A DNA stretch of 64,000 nucleotides from positions 1 through 64,000 of the forward strand of contig NZ_JAIZDA010000001.1 in the NCBI RefSeq assembly GCF_020404405.1, written 5' to 3'. Shown here one piece after another: positions 1 to 8,865 of this stretch. Both the position numbers and the translations under genes were made by a program. The stretch's first letter is position 1, and each line of letters opens with the position of its first letter. The DNA is from Novosphingobium sp. FKTRR1. Lineage in GTDB: Bacteria; Pseudomonadota; Alphaproteobacteria; Sphingomonadales; Sphingomonadaceae. The notes under the pieces are model-generated. The model was not told where the DNA came from, did no database searches, and saw only the letters and a list, made by a program, of their open reading frames with translations.

Positions 1-36
1 CGAAAGCTCCTCGGTACTCATACGCAACACCGCCAT
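1..36 (-). CDS. Start of a probable IS transposase (partial)
   Basis: Reading leftwards from an ATG at 36, the window holds only the first 12 codons (MAVLRMSTEELS) before the edge. A GGAGG ribosome-binding site lies 8 nt before the ATG. The peptide resembles my recollection of the N-terminus of ISNCY-type transposases, which begin with a short hydrophobic stretch and then a Ser/Thr-Glu-Glu-Leu helix. That recognition rests on very few residues. The AT-rich stretch just outside fits an IS end. It could equally be another DNA-binding protein. Confidence 0.4.
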   Translation of the reverse strand, partial: MAVLRMSTEELS

Positions 37-59
37 GCTCAATACCTCCGAACAGCCGG

Positions 60-130
60 AGGGCACGGTAGCCCAAGTGAGACATCTCTACTTTGCGCGA
101 CTGTGACATTTGAACGTTGCTGCTACATTA
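60..130. mobile_element. Possible IS terminal region
   Basis: Between the partial transposase start and the small membrane protein gene, two short similar words occur in a row: gagacatct near 79-87 and gtgacattt near 103-111. Repeated, TIR-like words of this kind are common at insertion-sequence ends. The other end of the element is outside the window, so neither the inverted repeat nor a target-site duplication can be checked. Confidence 0.25.
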
Positions 131-196
131 TGTCAGATCGATAATAATGATTATGTTAAATTGAAGCGCTCATGGGTGTTCATAGAAGTGCAAAGA

Positions 197-367
197 TCAG
201 CGATGAAAGCCGGCAAAAGCATAGGCAGTCACCGCAATGATCACCACCCAAGCCGCGCCAATGACGATGCGTTGACGCATGGGTGTTGCGCGCAAACGGC
301 TGTTGGCCAGAACGAGAGTCAGCGCCATCGCGATGCCGATCAGTTGAACGATCGAATCGGTTGTCAC
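197..367 (-). CDS. Small two-helix membrane protein
   Basis: A 56-residue protein starting at a GTG that overlaps the TGA stop of the upstream metallo-beta-lactamase-fold gene by three bases (GTGA), a sign of translational coupling. The sequence has two hydrophobic helices, about residues 6-20 and 34-52, separated by a short basic loop (NSRLRATPMRQR), so it is probably an inner-membrane hairpin. It is the last gene of the long minus-strand run. I do not recognise a named family. The longer in-frame extension to 424 lies inside the neighbouring gene and was not chosen. Confidence 0.6.
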   Translation of the reverse strand: MTTDSIVQLIGIAMALTLVLANSRLRATPMRQRIVIGAAWVVIIAVTAYAFAGFHR

Positions 368-1131
368 AGAACCAGTTCCAGCCCGTCGAAACCCGGCTCG
401 ACATGCCCTGGCGTTTCGTCGCACAGTGTGCGGTAGTCCATCGATTTGTCGAGATGCGTCAGAACCGCACGACCGGCCCGGCAGGCTTCGACAAGTTCAA
501 GAGCCATGCCAAGATGCGCGTGCGTGGGATGCGGCTTGCGACGCAATGAATCCACGACCAGCACATCGACCCGGTCAAACAGCGCGACCATATCCGCCGT
601 TATCTCACTGAAATCAGTAGCATACCCGATGGACTTGCCATCCTGGTCGAAGCGGAACGCGGTGGACTGCGCCGGGCCGTGGGGCATCTGGCAGAACCCG
701 ATCCCGATCCCTGCAATCATCCGCACCCGGTCGAGGTTCTCGAGCGAACAGATCGTCGGATAGCCGTGCTGTCCGGCAAAGACATAGCCGAACCGCATCC
801 GCAAGCGCCGTACCGTTTCATCGGCAGCATAGCCCGGGATCGGCGCGCCACGCCCCATCCGCAACGGACGCAAGTCATCGATCCCGTGCGTGTGATCGGC
901 GTGATCGTGGGTCCACAGCACGCCATCGATGCGGCCGATTTCGGTTGCCAGCAACTGCTGGCGCAAGTCGGTCGGGGTGTCGACCAGCAACCGCGCCCCG
1001 TCAGCACCTTCAACCACGATCGCAACCCGCGTCCGACGATTGCGCGGTTCGGCCGGATCGCAATCGCCCCAATCGTTGCCGATGCGCGGAACCCCGGTGG
1101 ACGTGCCGCTGCCCAGCATGATCAGCTTCAT
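364..1131 (-). CDS. PhnP-like metallo-beta-lactamase-fold hydrolase
   Basis: 255 residues of the metallo-beta-lactamase superfamily, resembling PhnP/RNase Z-type phosphodiesterases. The metal motif HDHADH is at residues 75-80. The N-terminal GSGTSTGVPRIG strand-loop is typical of PhnP-like proteins, and later ligand candidates include the Asp in YATDFSE and the His in LTHLDKS. It probably acts on a phosphodiester in the cytoplasm; the substrate is unknown. The ATG overlaps the tatD stop by four bases, so it belongs to the metG-tatD operon. Without phn genes nearby, a role in phosphonate use is unlikely. Confidence 0.85.
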   Translation of the reverse strand: MKLIMLGSGTSTGVPRIGNDWGDCDPAEPRNRRTRVAIVVEGADGARLLVDTPTDLRQQLLATEIGRIDGVLWTHDHADHTHGIDDLRPLRMGRGAPIPGYAADETVRRLRMRFGYVFAGQHGYPTICSLENLDRVRMIAGIGIGFCQMPHGPAQSTAFRFDQDGKSIGYATDFSEITADMVALFDRVDVLVVDSLRRKPHPTHAHLGMALELVEACRAGRAVLTHLDKSMDYRTLCDETPGHVEPGFDGLELVL

Positions 1132-1922
1132 GCGGCAATCGCCCCAGCAATTCCGGCCTTGGCAAACAGTGCAGCAAAGTTGCGGCCGGTCGTCTCGGCC
1201 AGCGCCTGAGGAGTTTCACCGCGCAAACTCGCTACGAAGTGCAGTGTGTCCGCCACGAACGCAGGCTCGCAGACTTTGCCCCGGTGCGGCATCGGCGCCA
1301 GGAACGGAGCGTCGGTTTCGACCAGCAACCGATCCTCAGGAACTTCCGCAGCGAATGCCTGCAAGTCCTTGGCGTTCTTGAAGGTTACAATCCCCGACAG
1401 CGAAATCGTCAGGCCAAGCTCGATCATCTTCTGGCCGAATTCAGCAGACGCGGTGAAGCAGTGGATCAGCGCGGGGAAGGCCCCCTTCCCCATTTCCTCG
1501 GTCAGGATTCGGGCGGTGTCATCTTCGGCGTCGCGGGTGTGGATAATCAGCGGCAGCCCGGTTTCCCGCGCCACCGCGATGTGGACCCGGAACAGATCCT
1601 GCTGAACCTGACGGTCGGAATGATCGTAATAGTAATCGAGGCCCGTTTCACCGATGGCGATCACGCGCGGATCGTCGGTTGCCGCGCGCAAGGCGGCGGC
1701 ACCGAGATCGACGTGTTCATCAGCCTCATGCGGGTGAATGCCGACGCTGGCCCATACGTCGGCATAACGATGCGCGGTTGCCACAATGTCAGCCCATTCG
1801 CGCTGCCGGGTGGAGATGTTGAGAAAACCCTTCACCCCGGCCGCACGGGCACGTTCGAGCACAGCGTCCTGTTGCTCAGCCAAGCCCTTGTAATTCAAGT
1901 GACAATGCGAATCGATCAGCAT
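1128..1922 (-). CDS. tatD: TatD family metal-dependent DNase
   Basis: 264-residue TIM-barrel hydrolase. The metal site is visible as DSHCH at the N-terminus (His6, His8), the Glu in GETGLDYYY, the His in IIHTRD, the His in ALIHCF and the Asp in ETDAPFLAP. TatD-family enzymes act as magnesium-dependent 3'-5' exonucleases and have been linked to DNA repair and quality control. The ATG shares one base with the metG stop (TGATG), and the tatD stop overlaps the next start by four bases, so metG, tatD and the PhnP-like gene are probably cotranscribed. Longer in-frame starts lie inside metG and were rejected. Confidence 0.92.
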   Translation of the reverse strand: MLIDSHCHLNYKGLAEQQDAVLERARAAGVKGFLNISTRQREWADIVATAHRYADVWASVGIHPHEADEHVDLGAAALRAATDDPRVIAIGETGLDYYYDHSDRQVQQDLFRVHIAVARETGLPLIIHTRDAEDDTARILTEEMGKGAFPALIHCFTASAEFGQKMIELGLTISLSGIVTFKNAKDLQAFAAEVPEDRLLVETDAPFLAPMPHRGKVCEPAFVADTLHFVASLRGETPQALAETTGRNFAALFAKAGIAGAIAA

Positions 1923-3484
1923 CAGGCGACCTCGTCCGCCGGAAGCTCCAGACGCGGGAATACGCCGGTGGGCTGCGACAGGGTGAAGCCCGAGGCGATC
2001 AGATCCGAAACCCACCCGGTGTTGTCGATTGCGGCAAAGGTGCGCGCATCGGGCGCGCTGCCCATCTGGTCCAGAAGTGCGTCGATCGCCGTTGGCACCA
2101 CGGGTCGCACGGCGTGCGCCAGATCGTGCACCGCGCGGAACAGCGTCATCAGCACCGCCTCCATCCGCGCAGGGTCGGTCTTTCGCAAGGTCCACGGTGC
2201 CTGCTCATCAACATAGGCATTGCAGCGGAACACCGCCTGCATCCAGTGGTCCAGTCCGCCGCTGAAGTCATAGCCGGCAAAGCGTTCCTGCATCGCGCTG
2301 ATCAGGCCGCCGACAGTGCCAAGCAGTTCCACATCCGCATTGTTTTGTGGCAGTTCATTCTTCAGCGCACCGCCCATGTTCTTGAAGATCATCGACAAAG
2401 TCCGCTGCGCCAGATTGCCGAAGCTGTTGGCCAGTTCGGCGTTGCAGCGGGTGACGATGGCTTCTGCGCTGTAGCTGCCATCGTTGCCGAAGCTGACTTC
2501 GCGCATCAGGAAATAGCGCAAGGAATCAACGCCGAAGGTCTGCGCCAATTCAAGCGGATCGACCACATTGCCCAGCGACTTGGACATCTTCTCGCCCCGG
2601 TGGAGCAGGAAACCATGGCCGAACACCAGCTTGGGCAGCGGCAGATCGGCGCTCATCAGAAAGGCCGGCCAATAGACCGTGTGGAAGCGGACAATGTCCT
2701 TGCCGATCAGGTGGATATCGGCGGGCCACCATTTTTCCAGCTCGGGTGTCTTGTCCGGGTAGCCAAGCCCGGTCAGGTAGTTGGTCAAGGCATCGACCCA
2801 CACGTACATCACATGGTTCGGACTGCCCGGCACCGGCACGCCCCAATCGAACGAGGTGCGCGAAACCGAAAGGTCACGCAGGCCGCCTTCGACAAAGCGG
2901 ATCACCTCATTGCGGCGGCTTTCGGGCTGGATGAATTCAGGATGCGCTTCATAAAGGTCAAGCAAGGGCTTCTGATACTTGGACAACCTGAAGAACCAGC
3001 TTTCCTCGACCTGCCATTCGACAGGGGTGCCCTGCGGCGAAAGCTTCACGCCATCATCGCCCGCGATCAGTTCGCTTTCGTCATAGAAAGCCTCGTCGCG
3101 CACCGAGTACCAGCCCTCGTAGCGGTCGAGGTAGAGATCGCCCTTGTCGGCCATGGCCTGCCAGATCGCCTGGCTGGCGCGGTAGTGCGCTTCGTCGGTG
3201 GTGCGCTGGAACACGTCGTAACTCATGTTCAAGGCATCGGCCATCGCGCGGAAATGCTCGGTCATCTCGTCGCACAACTGGCGTGGGGTGACGCCGAGTT
3301 CGCGCGCCTTTTGCGCCATCTTCAGGCCATGTTCGTCGGTACCGGTCTGGAAGCGGACATCGCGGCCTTGTGCGCGCTGAAACCGCGCGATCACGTCGGC
3401 GGCGATCCATTCATAGGCATGGCCGATATGGGGCTTGCCATTGGGATAAGCTATGGCGGTGGTGATGTAGAACGGTTCGCCCAT
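1922..3484 (-). CDS. metG: Methionyl-tRNA synthetase
   Basis: 520-residue class I aminoacyl-tRNA synthetase that charges tRNA-Met in the cytoplasm. The HIGH signature is at residues 19-22 (HIGH in KPHIGHAYE) and KMSKS at 300-304. The connective region (about 115-165) has no Cys-X2-Cys knuckles, so this looks like the zinc-free form. It ends after the anticodon-binding helical domain and lacks the C-terminal tRNA-binding dimerisation domain of E. coli MetG, as is usual for the short alphaproteobacterial type. The start MGEPFYITTAIAYPNG was chosen by family fit. It lies 37 nt after holB. Confidence 0.95.
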   Translation of the reverse strand: MGEPFYITTAIAYPNGKPHIGHAYEWIAADVIARFQRAQGRDVRFQTGTDEHGLKMAQKARELGVTPRQLCDEMTEHFRAMADALNMSYDVFQRTTDEAHYRASQAIWQAMADKGDLYLDRYEGWYSVRDEAFYDESELIAGDDGVKLSPQGTPVEWQVEESWFFRLSKYQKPLLDLYEAHPEFIQPESRRNEVIRFVEGGLRDLSVSRTSFDWGVPVPGSPNHVMYVWVDALTNYLTGLGYPDKTPELEKWWPADIHLIGKDIVRFHTVYWPAFLMSADLPLPKLVFGHGFLLHRGEKMSKSLGNVVDPLELAQTFGVDSLRYFLMREVSFGNDGSYSAEAIVTRCNAELANSFGNLAQRTLSMIFKNMGGALKNELPQNNADVELLGTVGGLISAMQERFAGYDFSGGLDHWMQAVFRCNAYVDEQAPWTLRKTDPARMEAVLMTLFRAVHDLAHAVRPVVPTAIDALLDQMGSAPDARTFAAIDNTGWVSDLIASGFTLSQPTGVFPRLELPADEVA

Positions 3485-3521
3485 CGGGACGGTGCTTCCT
3501 TGCGCGTGGTGGGCAATCGGA

Positions 3522-4496
3522 TCAGGCCCTGTTGGCGTTCTCCCTAGTGCGCCCGACCGATGCCAGCAAGGCACCGATTTCCAGCAGCATCAAGGCGGGG
3601 TCGAAATTGAAGATCGGTGCCTGCCCGGCCAATGTCACGATCCGGGCATGGGCTTCGACGATCTGGGCCGCAGCGTTCCGGTCGGCGCTGTCTAGCGCGC
3701 GGACGAGGACCATGCGCGCGGCCTCGATGATGGCAGCCTGCCGTTCGCGGTCGAGCTTTCCGGCAAGGGCGGTCGACAGCGCGCCGCGCAGGGCAAATTC
3801 GGGATCGCCTTCGCGTGCAAGCCGCTGCATCAGGCCGAATACCGTACCCAGTTCATGCGCGGCAAAGGCGAGCGCGGCACCCGGCGATCCGGCGCCGACC
3901 GCCAGCGCAGCAGTGCGGGTAGCCGCATCCATTGGCTGGCCCGACCGATCGAGCGCAAGGGCAAGATCGGCATCGTTCAAGGCATGAAACCGCAAGACCT
4001 GACAGCGCGATCGCACCGTCGGCAGCAAACGCCCCGGTTGATGCGCCACCAGCAGGAAGAACGTACCCTGCGGCGGCTCCTCAAGGCTTTTGAGCAATGC
4101 GTTGACCGCGCCCTTCTCCAACTGATCGGCTGCGTCGAAGATGACCGCGCGGCGGCGGCCGAGTGTCGGCCGGGTGACCAGACGGCGCTGCATCTCGCGT
4201 ACCTGATCGACGCTGATATTGCGCTTGCGCTGCCAAGGGCGGCCGTCATCGCGCTTTTTGACCTCATCCTCGTTGGCGGGCAGAGGTTCCAGTCGCAGAA
4301 TGTCGGGGTGCTGGTGCGGCGGAGGTTGCGGAACGCCCGGCTCGGCAACAAGCTCGGCAGCGGCGGCAAGCGCGAAGGTGGCTTTGCCCAACCCTTCCCG
4401 CCCGGCGAGCAGCCAGGCATGATGGGGGCGTTGCCCGCCGATCGCCGCGCGCCATTGCGCCCATGCCGCCTCGTGCCCGATCAGGTTACTCATCAC
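3522..4496 (-). CDS. holB: DNA polymerase III delta' subunit
   Basis: 324-residue AAA+ clamp-loader subunit. A P-loop-like GREGLGKA is near residue 33, and the SRC motif (RSRCQVL) sits mid-protein, as in delta'. It would work with the delta, tau/gamma and beta subunits at the replication fork. The GTG at 4496 overlaps the tmk stop (GTGA); an in-frame ATG follows immediately at 4493, so the true start is one of these two. The tmk-holB pairing and the following metG-tatD order are conserved in many bacteria. Confidence 0.92.
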   Translation of the reverse strand: MMSNLIGHEAAWAQWRAAIGGQRPHHAWLLAGREGLGKATFALAAAAELVAEPGVPQPPPHQHPDILRLEPLPANEDEVKKRDDGRPWQRKRNISVDQVREMQRRLVTRPTLGRRRAVIFDAADQLEKGAVNALLKSLEEPPQGTFFLLVAHQPGRLLPTVRSRCQVLRFHALNDADLALALDRSGQPMDAATRTAALAVGAGSPGAALAFAAHELGTVFGLMQRLAREGDPEFALRGALSTALAGKLDRERQAAIIEAARMVLVRALDSADRNAAAQIVEAHARIVTLAGQAPIFNFDPALMLLEIGALLASVGRTRENANRA

Positions 4497-5140
4497 AGGC
4501 CGATCGCCGAGTCTAGCGCAGCGATGATCCGTGCATGGACTTGTGAAGGTTCGCCTGCAGCGTCGATCACCACAAAGCGACCGGGTTCGGCGCTGGCAAA
4601 GCTGGCGAAAGCGGCCGCCACGCGCGCGTGGTATTCGGCCGAGCGTCCGCCGATGCGGTCGGACGCACCCTGATCGCGCAGCGCGAGGCGCGCCGTTGCT
4701 TGCACTGGATCGAGCGTCAACAGCACGGTCATATCGGGCAACAGGCCCTCGCTACCGATCGTGTGGAGCGTGCGGATATCGGCGTCGGACAGACCGCTGC
4801 CGCCCCCCTGATAAGCGCGGCTCGAATCAAGATAGCGATCGCACACCACCCATGCGCCGCGCGCCAATGCCGGAAGGATCAGCCGTTCGACATGGTCGGC
4901 GCGCGCGGCAGCAAACAACAGCGCTTCGGCGCGCGTGCCCCAATCTGCCCCCTCGGTAGATAGCAAAAGTGTGCGGATGGCCTCGGCCCCCGGTGTGCCG
5001 CCGGGTTCGCGTGTGGTGACAACTTCAAGCCCGCGAACGCGCAAGGCTTCGGCCAGCAGGCGCGCTTGCGTCGATTTGCCTGCGCCCTCTCCTCCTTCAA
5101 ACGCGATGAACCGTCCGGGCCGGGTTGCTGGTGCGCTCAT
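4493..5140 (-). CDS. tmk: Thymidylate kinase
   Basis: 215-residue P-loop kinase that phosphorylates dTMP to dTDP for DNA synthesis. The Walker A motif GGEGAGKST is at about residues 16-24, the DRxxxS-type motif appears as CDRYLDSS, and TREPGG after the P-loop is characteristic of Tmk. The ATG overlaps the dacA stop by four bases (ATGA) and the stop overlaps holB. The length is normal for bacterial Tmk. Confidence 0.96.
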   Translation of the reverse strand: MSAPATRPGRFIAFEGGEGAGKSTQARLLAEALRVRGLEVVTTREPGGTPGAEAIRTLLLSTEGADWGTRAEALLFAAARADHVERLILPALARGAWVVCDRYLDSSRAYQGGGSGLSDADIRTLHTIGSEGLLPDMTVLLTLDPVQATARLALRDQGASDRIGGRSAEYHARVAAAFASFASAEPGRFVVIDAAGEPSQVHARIIAALDSAIGL

Positions 5141-6321
5141 TGTCCGACCATCGCCAGCAAGCCGTTGCGCAAACGGTCGAACAGGCCGGCGGGAGCCACG
5201 TTCGCCCCTGCGACCAACGGAATGCGCTGCGCGGGTTGGCCGGGGGCCTCCACCACCAAAGTCGCCACTTCATCGCCCTTGGCCACTGGTGCCCGCAGTG
5301 GCCCTTTGTAGCGGATCCTGGTGCGGATCGACGCGGCCGGGGCGTTCCATCCGCGCGGCACGGTCAAGGCCAGATCCTGCGGCGCGACAAGCGCGATACT
5401 GCGCTGAGCGCCGCCTTGCACTTTGGCCTGACCGAGCACGGCCCCGCTACGGAAAAGCGGCCGTTCGTCCCATGCGGCAAAGCCCCATTCGATGAGTTCG
5501 CGCGACTGTCTGGCGCGGTCGGTCGGCCTGTCATAGCCGCCGACGACGACCATCAGCCGCCGCCCGTTGCGCAGGACCGAGCCGACGAAGCCATAGCCGG
5601 CCTCGTTGGTGAAGCCGGTCTTGACCCCGTCGGCACCCGGCGTATTGCCATAAAGCGGATTGTGATTGGCCTGTGCGATGCCGTTCCAGGTCAATCGGTC
5701 ATGCCCATAGAACCGCCGATAGAGCGCGGGATGGCGGGTGATGAGCGCAGTCGACAGCGTAGCAAGGTCGGCAGCAGAGACGTAAGTCTGGCCTTCGTCC
5801 ATCCAGCCGTTGGGCGTGTTGAAATGCATGTCGCGCAAGCCGAGTTCGCGCGCCTTGGCGTTCATCAACGCGGTGAACGCACTGACATTTCCCGCTATTC
5901 CTTCGCCAAGCACGACGCAGGCATCGTTGGCGGAGACGGTGACGATGCCCTCGATCAGGTCGGAAACGCGGGTCTGGCTTTGGTTGCCAAGGAACATCGT
6001 GCTGCCGACACCGTGCCATTTGCGGAAGGTTTCGGGCCGCATCGTGAAGGTGCGGTCGAGCGACAGCTTGCCCTGATCGATCAGTTCGAACGCGACATAG
6101 CTGGTCATGATCTTGGTCAGCGAGGCCGGGACGAACCGGCGATGCGATTGACGTTCGAACAGCACCCGGCCCGACGCCACATCGATCAGCAGAGCGATCG
6201 GCGCATCGACTTGTGGCGGTGAAGCGGGGTCATTCAGCGGTGCAGCCTGCCCCTTGGCCAACGCGGATTGCGTCCCTGAGAGCAGCAATGCGGCAAAAAT
6301 GGCAGTCAATCTTGAAGGCAA
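5137..6321 (-). CDS. dacA: D-alanyl-D-alanine carboxypeptidase (PBP5/6 type)
   Basis: Serine-type peptidase S11 that trims the terminal D-Ala of peptidoglycan stem peptides in the periplasm. The motifs are SxxK (SLTK, Ser67-Lys70 from the chosen start), SxN (SAND) and KTG (VKTGFTN), followed by the C-terminal beta-rich domain. A hydrophobic signal segment (LTAIFAALLLSG) starts the protein. I chose a TTG at 6321, preceded by a GGGGA ribosome-binding site, because upstream ATGs lie inside the rlpA gene. This gives 394 residues and a 58-nt spacer. It could start further upstream. Confidence 0.88.
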   Translation of the reverse strand: MPSRLTAIFAALLLSGTQSALAKGQAAPLNDPASPPQVDAPIALLIDVASGRVLFERQSHRRFVPASLTKIMTSYVAFELIDQGKLSLDRTFTMRPETFRKWHGVGSTMFLGNQSQTRVSDLIEGIVTVSANDACVVLGEGIAGNVSAFTALMNAKARELGLRDMHFNTPNGWMDEGQTYVSAADLATLSTALITRHPALYRRFYGHDRLTWNGIAQANHNPLYGNTPGADGVKTGFTNEAGYGFVGSVLRNGRRLMVVVGGYDRPTDRARQSRELIEWGFAAWDERPLFRSGAVLGQAKVQGGAQRSIALVAPQDLALTVPRGWNAPAASIRTRIRYKGPLRAPVAKGDEVATLVVEAPGQPAQRIPLVAGANVAPAGLFDRLRNGLLAMVGQ

Positions 6322-6379
6322 CGGCGATTCCCCGGCAACATGCGGCCCCGTATCAAGACGCCCTTGCCAGCAGTGCTGG

Positions 6380-7360
6380 TCAGTCGCCCGAAACGATCCG
6401 GGCATCGGCATAGCCTGCACGATGCGCCTTCGCCAGTGCCGCTTCAGCCGCAGGCTTGCCTGCCGCAGAGATGCGTACGCGGAATACCTTGCCCGACGCG
6501 CTGACGCTGCCGCCCAAGGCACGCGCCACCTTTTCGGCCCGATCGCGCGCTGAGAACGCGGCTACTTGAACGGCAAGTTTTGCGGTGCTGGAAGCGGACG
6601 TGCCGTAACCGGATGTGGCGGGGTTCGGATGCGGTGCTGGTGCAGGTGCCTGTGCAGGCTTGGGCTTCACAACCGGTGCCTTGGGAGCGGGAGTCACCGG
6701 CCTTGGCGCAGGCAATTGCGTTGGCACAGGATGCCCGACGATCTGTGGCGATAGCTTTACCGGCAAGGGCGCAGGCGAAAGCACCGCGGTTACGGCATCG
6801 TCTGGCACTTGCGCTGGTCCGACGCCAAGCTTGCGCTTGAGCGCGCCGAGCAGGCCTGGCGGCGTGTCCATCCGCGCGGGGGCTTGCTGTCCGGTGCGCA
6901 AGAGCGCGCGTTCCTGCTCGGGCGGATTCACCCGGCGCACCCGCACCGGCGCATGAGCGGTCGCCGGGTCGAGGCCAAGTTGCGCCAGCGCGGCAGGGGA
7001 AAGCTGGATCAGCGCCGGGCTGTCCATCGGTCCACGCTTGTCCAGCCGAACAAGCGCGGTGCGGCCCGAATCGAGCGATGTAACCTCGACATAGCAGGGG
7101 ATCGGCAGCGTGTGGTGGGCGCCGGTTACCCCGGCCCCTTCGCCTGCCAGCGCATAGCCGACAGCATCGTAATTGAGCGTATCCGAAGGGGTGAAGCTGG
7201 TTCCCCCTGCCACATAGGGATCGCCGATCACGATCGGATAGTCGGCGGTCGGCCCATAGATGTCGGCCGCAGGTTCCGGCGGGCGGGCGGAGGCCGTACC
7301 GGCCAGAGCGAAAAACGATGCGCCACCGATCAGGAGTGCAAATTTAGCGGCTGATTTCAT
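6380..7360 (-). CDS. rlpA: RlpA-like septal ring lipoprotein-family protein with SPOR domain
   Basis: 326 residues with an N-terminal signal sequence (KFALLIGGASFFALAG), a double-psi beta-barrel-like region at about 50-155 (YDAVGYALAGEGAG, VRLDKRGP, IQLSPAALAQLGL), a Pro/Ala/Lys-rich linker at about 200-250 and a C-terminal SPOR domain (LAVQVAAFSARDRAEKVARA...). RlpA proteins bind or cleave denuded glycan at the septum. There is no lipobox Cys after the signal segment, so it is probably soluble or tethered by SPOR. It overlaps the upstream transglycosylase gene by 17 nt, and the two plausibly act together. Confidence 0.88.
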   Translation of the reverse strand: MKSAAKFALLIGGASFFALAGTASARPPEPAADIYGPTADYPIVIGDPYVAGGTSFTPSDTLNYDAVGYALAGEGAGVTGAHHTLPIPCYVEVTSLDSGRTALVRLDKRGPMDSPALIQLSPAALAQLGLDPATAHAPVRVRRVNPPEQERALLRTGQQAPARMDTPPGLLGALKRKLGVGPAQVPDDAVTAVLSPAPLPVKLSPQIVGHPVPTQLPAPRPVTPAPKAPVVKPKPAQAPAPAPHPNPATSGYGTSASSTAKLAVQVAAFSARDRAEKVARALGGSVSASGKVFRVRISAAGKPAAEAALAKAHRAGYADARIVSGD

Positions 7361-8390
7361 CTGACAGCAATCCCACCGACAGGGCGTAGAAGTTCGAGCA
7401 ATTGTAATCGAGGATAACCCGATAATTTCCGGTTAGCAGCCAGCCGGGTTTGGCGGGGCCATCGGGTTCGAACAAGGTGGCCTGCACGTCATCGCCGGGC
7501 CATACGCCCCGAAGCGGAACGATCCCCATCGCGCGCCACTCTGCCATCGAACGCCAACGCGAATGGCGGGTGAACACCTGTGGGCAGCGCGGACTGACCA
7601 GCCCTGTGCGCAAGGCGGTGCGGTCGAACGTTGCCGGAACCGAGACTGCAATGCCCCATGGCTGGCCGGTTCGCCAGCCGGCGTCGCGGAAATAGTTGGC
7701 GATCGACGCAAGCGTGTCGGCCCGACTGCTCCAGATGTCGGCCAATCCGTCTCCATCGGCATCTTGCGCCACCCGCAGATATACGCTCGGCAGGAACTGC
7801 GGATTGCCGAACGCCCCGGCCCAGCTTCCGACAAGCTTCCAGCGTGGCACACCTCGGTCTACCATCCGCAACAAAGCGATGAATTCATCGGCAAACAGCT
7901 TTTGCCGCCGCCCCTCATAGGCCAGCGACGCCAACGAGCGGGCGAGATCGAAATCGCCGGTGATCCGGCCATAGTTGCTTTCATGCCCCCATATCCCGAG
8001 CAGGATGCCCGCAGGTACACCATAGCGCCGCTCGACCGAACCGATCAGCGCGGCATCCTCGACGATGATCCGGCGGCCACCTGCAATCCGCACCGGATCG
8101 ACGTGGCGTCGGCGGTAGGGCTCGAACGAGGGTATGGTCGATGGTGCGCTGCCAGGCTGATTGCGATCGAGAGCGATGACCCGCGGATTGAAAGTGAGGC
8201 TGCCGATCACGCTGGAAATCGTGGTTTCGCGGATACCTTCGGCGCGGGCACGGGCCGCCAGCAATTGCAGATAGGCTTGGAAGCCCGCTTCCTCGCTGGA
8301 CTGCGCGACGGCGGGGGCAGCATTGCACAACAGCCCCAGTATCAACGCGATAGAGGCCAAAAAAACATTCATGGTTGAGCGTCTGGTCAT
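7344..8390 (-). CDS. Lytic murein transglycosylase (MltB-like)
   Basis: About 348 residues with a cleaved signal peptide (NVFLASIALILGLLCNAAPAVAQ). The catalytic Glu lies in GIWGHESNYGR, the transglycosylase family 3 signature; NPQFLPSVYLR and DGLADIWSS are further conserved blocks. The enzyme would cut the MurNAc-GlcNAc bond of peptidoglycan with 1,6-anhydro ring formation. It heads the mltB-rlpA-dacA group of wall enzymes. The start is uncertain between the ATGs at 8390 and 8372; both keep the signal peptide. Confidence 0.9.
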   Translation of the reverse strand: MTRRSTMNVFLASIALILGLLCNAAPAVAQSSEEAGFQAYLQLLAARARAEGIRETTISSVIGSLTFNPRVIALDRNQPGSAPSTIPSFEPYRRRHVDPVRIAGGRRIIVEDAALIGSVERRYGVPAGILLGIWGHESNYGRITGDFDLARSLASLAYEGRRQKLFADEFIALLRMVDRGVPRWKLVGSWAGAFGNPQFLPSVYLRVAQDADGDGLADIWSSRADTLASIANYFRDAGWRTGQPWGIAVSVPATFDRTALRTGLVSPRCPQVFTRHSRWRSMAEWRAMGIVPLRGVWPGDDVQATLFEPDGPAKPGWLLTGNYRVILDYNCSNFYALSVGLLSDEISR

Positions 8391-8536
8391 CGCCACCGGA
8401 TGTCGCACGGCGCACGCAGATTGGGAAGCCCCGTCGCCCGGTTCGCGCAGCGTTGTCGGCAGGCGGTTACAAATCCTCGGCTAAACCACTTGCACCTTGC
8501 GCCCAGCGCGCTATCCGGCGCTGAACCACAGCACAC

Positions 8537-8626
8537 GGACAGGTGGCCGAGTGGTTTAAGGCAGCGGTCTTGAAAACCGCCGTGGGTGCAAGCTCACCGT
8601 GGGTTCGAATCCCACCCTGTCCGCCA
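8537..8626 (+). tRNA. tRNA-Ser (anticodon UGA)
   Basis: A 90-nt class II tRNA with a long variable arm. The acceptor pair is GGACAGG/CCTGTCC, the anticodon stem gcggt/accgc encloses loop cTTGAAA with anticodon TGA, the T-loop is GTTCGAATC and CCA is encoded. It sits between two minus-strand genes. Confidence 0.97.
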
Positions 8627-8646
8627 AGTGTGCCGCCTGCCAGGTT

Positions 8647-8865
8647 TTAACTGGCGATGCGGGTGCGCAGCAGGCCGTCTTCCCAGACTTCGATCTCGCG
8701 ATAGGCCGGAGCCTTTCCCGCAAAAGTGATCGCGTCGTCGACAGTGTCGGCAAAAAGCTCGACCTGCTTCGAGAACGTGTCCTCGCAGGCGTGGTAGACC
8801 AGCAGATAGTGATGTCTTGGCGCAATACGCCGCTGGGAAGCCATTTCCGAACGAATCGACAGCAT
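8647..8865 (-). CDS. Small conserved protein of unknown function
   Basis: 72 residues, soluble and mildly acidic, with the C-terminal pattern EIEVWEDGLLRTRIAS. A GGAG ribosome-binding site lies about 8 nt before the ATG, supporting this frame over an overlapping one. It has no signal peptide or membrane segment. I do not recognise a family; the composition and register resemble short conserved sphingomonad proteins. It ends 20 nt from the tRNA-Ser 3' end and converges on it. Confidence 0.6.
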   Translation of the reverse strand: MLSIRSEMASQRRIAPRHHYLLVYHACEDTFSKQVELFADTVDDAITFAGKAPAYREIEVWEDGLLRTRIAS

